Source: Candidatus Neomarinimicrobiota bacterium (GTDB lineage Bacteria; Fidelibacterota; UBA8477; JABMPR01). Taken from it: a stretch of 49,144 nucleotides of DNA. The DNA lies in NCBI GenBank assembly GCA_016784545.1, contig JADHUM010000026.1, positions 1-49,144 on the forward strand, written 5' to 3'. A model generated the notes under the pieces. The model was not told where the DNA came from, made no database searches, and saw only the letters and a program-made list of their open reading frames with translations. The translations under genes were made by a program, and so were the position numbers. Positions 43,527-49,144 of the stretch are shown piece by piece; positions within the stretch are counted from its first letter, which is position 1, and each line of letters begins with the position of its first letter.

Positions 43527-44299
43527 TTTTTCTCCACTTCGATTGGTTTGGATGGTTGATCCTGGCGAGCCAGGATAATATTAAGATCCTGTTCTTGCCT
43601 GTGTGAGACGACAGATAAGGCCAGGTCAGGATCATTATTTTTTTCGCTCAGGTGGGCTAACATAACGCCATTAAGATTGCCCAATTCAGCCAGAAGTGCA
43701 ATAAACTCTGCACTGTCTCTATTGCTAAGATGACCAACCCTGCTATCCACTCTTGCTTTCAGGTGGGGCGGGTAGAGTCCATTCCATAGCATATCGCGAT
43801 CATGATTGGCTTCCATAACCAGAAAATCCGCCTTGCGCATTGCCAGAAAATTATCCTCAGTGACAGCCCCCAAATCCGTGAGATATCCCAGACTGACACC
43901 ACCGCTTTCCACCAGGAAACCCGTTGAGCTGGCTGAATCATGTAAAGTGGGGACGCTGGTCACCTTAAGGGAACCCAGATGCATGACTTCCTTCATTTCA
44001 AAATGGCGCATTCTCTCATTCCCGCTGAATTTCCGATGACCTGCCCGTTTGGTGGCAGGATGCATGAGTAGTGGTACTTTGTGACGTCTTGATAATATGC
44101 TGGCACCTTTGATATGGTCACCATGCTCATGGGTAATCAAGCAGGCTTCCAGATTATCTGGGTCCAGCCCAACGAGCTGCATGCGTCTGCGAATTTCAGC
44201 ACCACTGAAACCTGCATCGATGAGGATCATGGTATCTTCATTTTGAACGACGCAGGCGTTCCCCCCACTACCACTTCCCAACATGAACAATTTCAGCAT
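43523..44299 (-). CDS. MBL-fold metallo-hydrolase (YycJ/WalJ-like)
   Basis: A 258-residue metallo-beta-lactamase-fold protein. HEHGDH at residues 57-62 binds two metal ions; GSGSGGNACVV at the N terminus and LIDAGFSGAEIRRRM identify the YycJ/WalJ branch, which acts as a nuclease in cell-wall and replication-linked contexts in some bacteria. The regulatory WalRK genes are not here. It heads the operon hydrolase, cyclophilin, patatin and perhaps dsbD. The 197-base gap to the divergent GNAT gene should hold both promoters. Confidence 0.88.
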   Translation of the reverse strand: MLKLFMLGSGSGGNACVVQNEDTMILIDAGFSGAEIRRRMQLVGLDPDNLEACLITHEHGDHIKGASILSRRHKVPLLMHPATKRAGHRKFSGNERMRHFEMKEVMHLGSLKVTSVPTLHDSASSTGFLVESGGVSLGYLTDLGAVTEDNFLAMRKADFLVMEANHDRDMLWNGLYPPHLKARVDSRVGHLSNRDSAEFIALLAELGNLNGVMLAHLSEKNNDPDLALSVVSHRQEQDLNIILARQDQPSKPIEVEKK

Positions 44300-44496
44300 A
44301 TAACCAGGTCAATCCTTTGTATTATTGGCATTCATCACATGAATTTCAAATTAGGATGACACTGAGCCATTTCAACTAAAAACTACGCTAGAAAAATTTC
44401 GTAGGCACCTACCCCCTCTTTCACATCTGCTCTAAATTCTTATATTCATGAAAAACAATTGGCAAGGAGCAGAGCTAACTTTTAAACTTATACGCC

Positions 44497-45075
44497 ATGT
44501 CACAATTGGAATTTTTCAAACCACCTGCTAAAATACCCAGTCGATCAGAGGTCGCTCTCATCGCTGCAACTCTGAATTTTCAAATAAAACTCATCCATGC
44601 TTTGTCTGCCAAAGATGCCAATCAAATCATTAAAATTTCTCAGGGATTGATCAAACCCTTTGGTGCAGCAACAGCCTTCACCAAACAGACCGTCTGGAAA
44701 TACTTCAACCACCCACACACCCTGCCCTTCGTAGGCGTATTACGAGATGAAATAATTGGTTTTCTGGTTGGAGTACCTCTGGAAAATTTTAGTGATGAAC
44801 AGTGGGCTGCCCTGGATCCTACGCTGGGAGATCACGAAACGATCTATACTTATGCCTTTATTTTCGAAGAGAAGCATCAGGGTCAGGGCTACGCTAAGAT
44901 GTTAAAAAAAGTCTATTTAAATTGGCTCAAAAAACGCGGATATTTGTATGTCTCTGGTCATGTCCGTGAAGGCATCTCCAGCCAATTTTCCCTTCATACC
45001 CGCGTCCTCCAAAAATACCCCAATTGGCACGATACTGGCAAAGTCTTCGAGTACTACCAGCGCCCTTTACGCTGA
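44497..45075 (+). CDS. GNAT-family N-acetyltransferase
   Basis: A 192-residue protein with the GNAT fold. The acetyl-CoA pyrophosphate-binding loop is EEKHQGQGYAKMLKKVY (about residues 124-140). The substrate is not visible. About 60 residues at the N terminus precede the core and are helical. It lies directly before the proline dehydrogenase gene, 41 bases away, on the same strand. Confidence 0.75.
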   Translation: MSQLEFFKPPAKIPSRSEVALIAATLNFQIKLIHALSAKDANQIIKISQGLIKPFGAATAFTKQTVWKYFNHPHTLPFVGVLRDEIIGFLVGVPLENFSDEQWAALDPTLGDHETIYTYAFIFEEKHQGQGYAKMLKKVYLNWLKKRGYLYVSGHVREGISSQFSLHTRVLQKYPNWHDTGKVFEYYQRPLR

Positions 45076-45116
45076 ACAATTTTGACAGAAACAGATGAAA
45101 TTCTCACGGAGGAGAA

Positions 45117-46013
45117 GTGTTCAATAAACTGATCGTCGCCCTGATGCCCCTGGCTCCCCGCTTTATTGTAAAAATGATTTCTAAACGTTATATCGCTGGC
45201 GAAGATACTGCTTCTGCCATGGCTACTTGCCTGAGACTGAAAGAACAAGGGTTCTTGACGACTGTGGACATTCTTGGAGAATCTGTTACTTCAAATGAGC
45301 AGGCCAGGGAAGCCCGAGATTCCTATCTTGATTTGATCATGGAAGTCGCTAAGAACGACATCTCCAAAAATATTTCGTTGAAACCCACTGCCATGGGTCT
45401 GGGGCTGTCTGAGGATATCGCCAATGAATATATAGCAACCATTGTTCAGAAGGCACACGAGGCTGATGTATTCATCCGCATTGATATGGAAGATTCTCCC
45501 TATACAGACAAAACGCTTGATATGTATGATCGTCTTAGAGGTCAGTACCCTCAGCTGGGAACTGTAATTCAAGCATATATGCATCGGAGTGTGGATGATG
45601 TGACCAAGATAGCGGCCAGTTCTGGAAACTTACGGATCTGCAAGGGCATCTATAAAGAATCTCCACAAATTGCCTATCAGGATGCAGATGAAGTCCGCCA
45701 AAATTACATCCGTCTTGTAAGAGCAATGCTGGAGCGTGGAGCATATGTCGGGATAGCAACCCACGATCCTTTTTTAATCGATGAATCTCTAAAAATTATT
45801 AGTGAATTACAGATATCAGCAGACAACTATGAATTTCAGGCACTCCTGGGTGTCCCCATTATGAAACGACTTGATGAGTTGGTCAGCCTGGGTCACCGTG
45901 TCCGCATCTATGTCCCTTTTGGGAGTGAATGGTATGCCTATTCCAGCCGACGCCTTAAAGAAAACCCTGATGTTGCCGGCTATGTGTTAAAAAATATCTT
46001 CGTGAAGAACTAA
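45117..46013 (+). CDS. Proline dehydrogenase
   Basis: A 298-residue FAD-dependent proline dehydrogenase of the monofunctional (PruA-less) type, oxidising proline to pyrroline-5-carboxylate. Signature parts: KNISLKPTAMGLGL, FIRIDMEDSPYTDKTLDMY, RICKGIYKES, YVGIATHDPFLIDES and the C-terminal RVRIYVPFGSEWYAYSSRRLKENP. It starts with GTG at 45117 preceded by GGAGGAG. No P5C dehydrogenase gene is in the window. Its stop overlaps the start of the next gene (TAATG). Confidence 0.93.
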   Translation: MFNKLIVALMPLAPRFIVKMISKRYIAGEDTASAMATCLRLKEQGFLTTVDILGESVTSNEQAREARDSYLDLIMEVAKNDISKNISLKPTAMGLGLSEDIANEYIATIVQKAHEADVFIRIDMEDSPYTDKTLDMYDRLRGQYPQLGTVIQAYMHRSVDDVTKIAASSGNLRICKGIYKESPQIAYQDADEVRQNYIRLVRAMLERGAYVGIATHDPFLIDESLKIISELQISADNYEFQALLGVPIMKRLDELVSLGHRVRIYVPFGSEWYAYSSRRLKENPDVAGYVLKNIFVKN

Positions 46014-46408
46014 TGACTGATCCACACAAAATTCTGTTGAGCAGTAAAGTCATTGCTGTTGTAGGTGCCTCCCCCAATCCTGCGCGTCCAAGCCATTGGA
46101 TTAGCAAGTATTTAATATCTGAGGGATATACGGTGATACCAGTCAATCCAGGTCAAGATGAATTGTTTGGCCTGAAATGTTTTCCTGATGTTGAGAGTAT
46201 TGATTCGGATATTGATATTGTGAACATTTTCAGAAGATCAGATCAGGTCGTCCCAATTGTGGAAAGCGCTCTCAAAAACAAGTCCCTAAAATTGGTCTGG
46301 ATGCAGGACAATGTCTACAATGAGGATGCCGCAAAGCTGGTAAGAGAAGCTGGAATTCCTGTGGTTATGAATGATTGTATCTATCGGGTCCACCGCCAGA
46401 TAAGCTAA
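46013..46408 (+). CDS. CoA-binding domain protein (YccU-like)
   Basis: A 131-residue Rossmann-fold protein: VIAVVGASPNPARPSHWISKYLISEGYTVIPVNPG is the nucleotide/CoA-binding start of the succinyl-CoA-ligase-like family, and VWMQDNVYNEDAAKLVREAGIPVVMNDCIYRVH its conserved end with Cys. The function is not known beyond CoA binding. It is translationally coupled to proline dehydrogenase by a one-base overlap. Confidence 0.88.
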   Translation: MTDPHKILLSSKVIAVVGASPNPARPSHWISKYLISEGYTVIPVNPGQDELFGLKCFPDVESIDSDIDIVNIFRRSDQVVPIVESALKNKSLKLVWMQDNVYNEDAAKLVREAGIPVVMNDCIYRVHRQIS

Positions 46409-46410
46409 GT

Positions 46411-46583
46411 AATACCAATTACACCTCCATGTTGCACGTAACGTGTCATACTTCGAGAGCCTCAGCAAGACACTTCTGCTTGTCTCCCTGCCTGCCAGGC
46501 CGTAGCTGGTAAGCGCAGGCTGGAGGCTCTCGAAGGGTAATGGCTCCTCAGTTTAAAAGGTCATTTGGAGGTGAATATGGTAT
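46411..46583. mobile_element. MITE-like palindromic element
   Basis: A non-coding unit of about 173 bases with imperfect terminal inverted repeats: ATACCAATTACACCTCC (46412-46428) and GGAGGTGAATATGGTAT (46567-46583), 14 of 17 matching. Inside lies a perfect 13-bp inverted repeat, CTTCGAGAGCCTC (46451-46463) and GAGGCTCTCGAAG (46523-46535). It fills the gap between two convergent genes and ends six bases from the nadK stop codon. No transposase is inside, as expected for a MITE; no second copy is in the window. Confidence 0.6.
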
Positions 46584-46588
46584 AATAC

Positions 46589-47455
46589 TCAGCTGGAGCG
46601 CTGTCCCCAATTGAGTTTTTTACGTAACTTCTCATAAAACGTGTTATCAGGTGTCACCACCAACTGAATCCTATAGGAACTGGGACGAATTCGAATTCGA
46701 ATGCTGCCATCAATATGCCTGGTATTTTTACCATCAACATGCAAATGAGCCAGACCCTTTGGATCACTTAAGGTGACATATATACTATTATCTCCCCGCA
46801 AGACCACTGGTCGAACAGATAGAGTATGGGGAGAGATTGGGGTAATCGATATAGCCTCCAGACTGGGGTCAACAATGGGTCCACCGGCAGATAATGCATA
46901 GGCGGTTGAGCCTGTTGGTGTGGAAAATATGAGCCCGTCTGAGAGATATCTATTGAGCAATTCCTCACCTACCCGGACTTCAGTAGCCAGCAGGTTAAAC
47001 ACGTCAGCTCTTTCAATGACAACATCATTTAAAGCCCACAATGTTTCCTCTGTGCCATCCTCATATTCCAGACGACAATTCAAAACCATCCGTTCTTCAA
47101 TACGATAATGACCTCTGAGAATCTCATCCAGACCAGATTGCCAGTCTCGTTCAAGGGTAGTGAGGAAACCCAGACTTCCCAGGTTTATTCCCAGAATGGG
47201 TATGGGCGTGCGCATGACAGCCTGCGCGGACGAGAGTAAGGTTCCATCCCCACCTATGGATATAATAAAATCTGTATCTCGTGGGATACCATTTTCATTG
47301 ATAATATTTACTTCTGGATTGTCACATTCTACCTGCTGGGCAAAACTATCCAACATGAACAGTTCATGTTCTTCATCAAGCAGCTTTCTGAGAATTTCAC
47401 CGACATATGATTTAATCTCTGCATCACTTTGAAAACCCCAAATAGCAAATTTCAT
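46589..47455 (-). CDS. nadK: NAD kinase
   Basis: Phosphorylates NAD+ to NADP+. The 288 residues contain ISIGGDGTLL (GGDG at 68-71), GINLGSLGFLT, LNDVVIER (counterpart of the NE/D motif) and the glycine-rich DGLIFSTPTGSTAYALSAGGPIVDP. The product is intact although a MITE-like element ends six bases beyond its stop. It is the last gene of the xseA-xseB-nadK group (20 bases after xseB). Confidence 0.96.
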   Translation of the reverse strand: MKFAIWGFQSDAEIKSYVGEILRKLLDEEHELFMLDSFAQQVECDNPEVNIINENGIPRDTDFIISIGGDGTLLSSAQAVMRTPIPILGINLGSLGFLTTLERDWQSGLDEILRGHYRIEERMVLNCRLEYEDGTEETLWALNDVVIERADVFNLLATEVRVGEELLNRYLSDGLIFSTPTGSTAYALSAGGPIVDPSLEAISITPISPHTLSVRPVVLRGDNSIYVTLSDPKGLAHLHVDGKNTRHIDGSIRIRIRPSSYRIQLVVTPDNTFYEKLRKKLNWGQRSS

Positions 47456-47474
47456 TTTATCCCCGGATTAAACT

Positions 47475-47699
47475 TTAGTCCAGCATTTGCTTTTCAAAAC
47501 CACCATCTGCTGTACGAACCAGCTTTTCAATCTTTTGTCGAGCAGAATCCAGTCTATCACGACAAAGGTGGATCAATTTTAAAGCACGTTCGTTTTGCTT
47601 TATAGCGTCATCCAACTTGAGATCATCGCCTTCCAGCTTAGCTACCAGAGTCTCAAGCTCTTGCATGAGTTGTTCAAATGATTTGTCTTTTTCACTCAT
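47475..47699 (-). CDS. xseB: Exodeoxyribonuclease VII small subunit
   Basis: A 74-residue subunit that binds XseA in exonuclease VII. FEQLMQELETLVAKLEGDDLKLDDAIKQNERALKLIHLCRDRLDSARQKIEKL is the full family signature, a helical hairpin. It lies 31 bases after xseA on the same transcript. Confidence 0.96.
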   Translation of the reverse strand: MSEKDKSFEQLMQELETLVAKLEGDDLKLDDAIKQNERALKLIHLCRDRLDSARQKIEKLVRTADGGFEKQMLD

Positions 47700-47730
47700 A
47701 ATTAAATTTAGAAACTCCCTCTGGTTAAGG

Positions 47731-48954
47731 TCACTTTATTTTTCTCTTTTTTACATCCCTGGCAATGGAGCTGATTTCTCCATCGTTGAGCCGCATACGG
47801 AGCTCTGTGCCATCAGATACCTGATCAATGGAGCGGATCAATTTGCCCTGGGAATCACTGAGGACTGAATACCCCTTCTCCAGGATGGATAGCGGATTCA
47901 AGGTTTCGATGGAAACAGCCATGTTGTCCAGTCGGGCCGTAAGCTTGGATATTTTATCCTGAGTTGATCGAAGTGATCTATCCTCAAGCTGATCCAGTTT
48001 CTGAACAGATTGGTCGATCATCAATTCAGGCCTCTTTAAGGCATAGGATTTGGCGATAGAATTTAGACGCATCCCATACTTATCAATTCTGGCGTGAACA
48101 GTGGTTAGAAGGGATTGCTCAACCTGGCTAAACCATTTGATAAGTTCAATCTGATCGGGGACAACCAGCTCGGCAGCTGCAGAAGGTGTTGGTGCACGAT
48201 GATCTGCTACAAAATCAGAAATAGTGGTGTCCGTTTCATGTCCTACCGCACTGACGATGGGGATTGTCGATGCTGCGATAGCTCGTGCTACAATTTCCTC
48301 ATTGAAAGCCCACAAGTCTTCCAAGGATCCTCCCCCACGACCAACCAGGAGAACCTGACATTCTTTCATACTGTTAAATACTTCTATGGCATTGGCAATT
48401 TCTGCGGCTGCCCCATCACCCTGAACCTTCACCGGCAGGAGAATTATTTCAGCCAGTGGAAAGCGACGACTCAGGATATTAATCATATCGCGAATGGCGG
48501 CTCCTGTGGGTGAAGTCACAATTCCAATTTTGCTGGGGTAGGATGGCAATAATTGTTTACGGCCCGGATCAAACAGACCCTCCCGCTGAAGTTTTTCCTT
48601 CAGGTTTTCAAAAGCCAGATGGAGATCCCCCTGGCCAGCAGGCAACATTTGATCCACAACAAGCTGATATCTACCCTGGGGTGGATAAACGGAAATCCTG
48701 CCATGGGCCGTGATTTCCATCCCGTGAGCAGGTTCAAATCTGACACTCTCATTCTGGCGCCTGAACATGACACTGCCCAGCTGGGCTCCACTGTCCTTTA
48801 AACTGAAATACCAGTGACCGGAACTATGCCGGGTCAGGTTTGAGATTTCGCCCTTTACCCATACCGATGCAAAGCCCTCTTCCAGAGTATGCTGGATGTG
48901 ACCCGTAATCTGGGAAACTGAAAATGTGGTGTTGAGCTCGGGTGCTTGAGCCAT
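47731..48954 (-). CDS. xseA: Exodeoxyribonuclease VII large subunit
   Basis: Catalytic subunit of exonuclease VII, which degrades single-stranded DNA from both ends. The 407 residues have an N-terminal OB-fold (VWVKGEISNLTRHSSGHWYFSLKD), the catalytic domain with IGIVTSPTGAAIRDMINILSRR, VGRGGGSLEDLWAFNEE and SAVGHETDTTISDFVADHRAPTPSAAAELV, and a coiled C-terminal part ending in LEKGYSVLSDSQGKLIRS. A terminator stands directly upstream, so it begins its own transcript. Confidence 0.97.
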   Translation of the reverse strand: MAQAPELNTTFSVSQITGHIQHTLEEGFASVWVKGEISNLTRHSSGHWYFSLKDSGAQLGSVMFRRQNESVRFEPAHGMEITAHGRISVYPPQGRYQLVVDQMLPAGQGDLHLAFENLKEKLQREGLFDPGRKQLLPSYPSKIGIVTSPTGAAIRDMINILSRRFPLAEIILLPVKVQGDGAAAEIANAIEVFNSMKECQVLLVGRGGGSLEDLWAFNEEIVARAIAASTIPIVSAVGHETDTTISDFVADHRAPTPSAAAELVVPDQIELIKWFSQVEQSLLTTVHARIDKYGMRLNSIAKSYALKRPELMIDQSVQKLDQLEDRSLRSTQDKISKLTARLDNMAVSIETLNPLSILEKGYSVLSDSQGKLIRSIDQVSDGTELRMRLNDGEISSIARDVKKRKIK

Positions 48955-48965
48955 AGGATTTTAGA

Positions 48966-49003
48966 ACAAAAAGAGGGTGACGGAACGAGTTCCACCACCC
49001 TCT
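48966..49003 (-). terminator. Intrinsic terminator after the 31-residue gene
   Basis: AGAGGGTG (48972-48979) pairs with CACCCTCT (48996-49003), with an inner GGAAC/GTTCC pair; on the minus strand TTTTTG follows. It lies between the ribosomal-type small gene and xseA. Confidence 0.82.
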
Positions 49004-49024
49004 ATATAAAATTTTAAGAAAGTC

Positions 49025-49120
49025 CTAACGGATCTTTTTCTTTTGACGGTTGGAGCGTAAACGCTTCTTGCGTTTATGTGTTGCGATCTTGCGCCGTTTC
49101 CGTTTTTTTCCACAAGGCAT
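49025..49120 (-). CDS. AURKAIP1/COX24-domain ribosomal-type small protein
   Basis: A 31-residue, very basic protein: MPCGKKRKRRKIATHKRKKR followed by LRSNRQKKKIR. It belongs to the AURKAIP1/COX24 (mS38/bS22-like) group found widely in Bacteroidota-type genomes and built into the small ribosomal subunit in relatives. The start ATG at 49118-49120 has GAGGAG about seven bases upstream and TAG ends it at 49025. It is too short to be found by length filters but its sequence pattern is distinctive. Confidence 0.9.
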   Translation of the reverse strand: MPCGKKRKRRKIATHKRKKRLRSNRQKKKIR

Positions 49121-49144
49121 GTAGCTTCTCCTCTTTCAATGCGG

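Overview
The window looks like a chromosomal contig from an uncultured, probably marine or subsurface, bacterium of the FCB superphylum; Candidatus Neomarinimicrobiota (Marinimicrobia/SAR406) or a close neighbour is the best guess. The reasons are secreted proteins ending in a PNPFN-type C-terminal sorting domain, FadL/OmpP1-like barrels, many lipoproteins, a 31-residue MPCGKKRKR ribosomal-type protein common in Bacteroidota-like lineages, and a one-piece pyruvate:ferredoxin oxidoreductase next to a dihydroorotate dehydrogenase-like gene. This is inference from protein character; no 16S rRNA is present.

Region by region. (1) 1-218 is the 3' part of a tmRNA gene (ssrA). (2) 219-4167 behaves like a small genomic island inserted at the tmRNA 3' end: a copy of the last bases of the tmRNA recurs at 4153-4167, and short direct repeats lie just inside both ends. 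It carries a minus-strand metal-uptake operon (small His/Cys-rich secreted protein, His-rich outer-membrane protein, ZnuA-like binding protein, ZnuB-like permease) but neither an integrase nor the transporter ATPase. About 780 bases at its right side are non-coding and rich in palindromes. (3) 4168-4628 holds a palindromic unit and a frameshifted GIY-YIG nuclease gene, a second tmRNA-linked insertion. (4) 4842-8475 holds an exported M3 oligopeptidase, a methyltransferase-like gene, a single pilin-like gene and a lipoprotein. (5) 8596-19322 is an 11-gene complex I operon, nuoA-B-C-D-H-I-J-K-L-M-N, without nuoEFG. (6) 19510-25863 is a minus-strand carbon-metabolism series: Rrf2 regulator, divergent transketolase, aminotransferase, MaeB-type malic enzyme. 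(7) 26026-34031 holds a small membrane protein, a secreted M1 aminopeptidase, a ferritin-like protein with a small Cys protein, a DHOD-like protein and NifJ. (8) 34205-43526 is largely cell-envelope: a three-gene lipoprotein/barrel/sorted-protein operon, a Yip1 membrane protein, a subtilase with dockerin repeats, DsbD, a patatin and a cyclophilin lipoprotein; a YycJ-like hydrolase (43523-44299) heads the last operon. (9) 44497-46408 (plus strand) encodes a GNAT, proline dehydrogenase and a CoA-binding protein. (10) After a MITE-like element come nadK, xseB, xseA and the 31-residue ribosomal-type gene (minus strand).

Together the metabolic genes suggest ferredoxin-linked energy metabolism: NifJ would reduce ferredoxin with pyruvate, and a complex I without its NADH-input module could accept electrons from ferredoxin or another donor. 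MaeB supplies pyruvate and NADPH. The Rrf2 regulator with three cysteines may sense Fe-S or redox state. This linkage is inferred from co-location.
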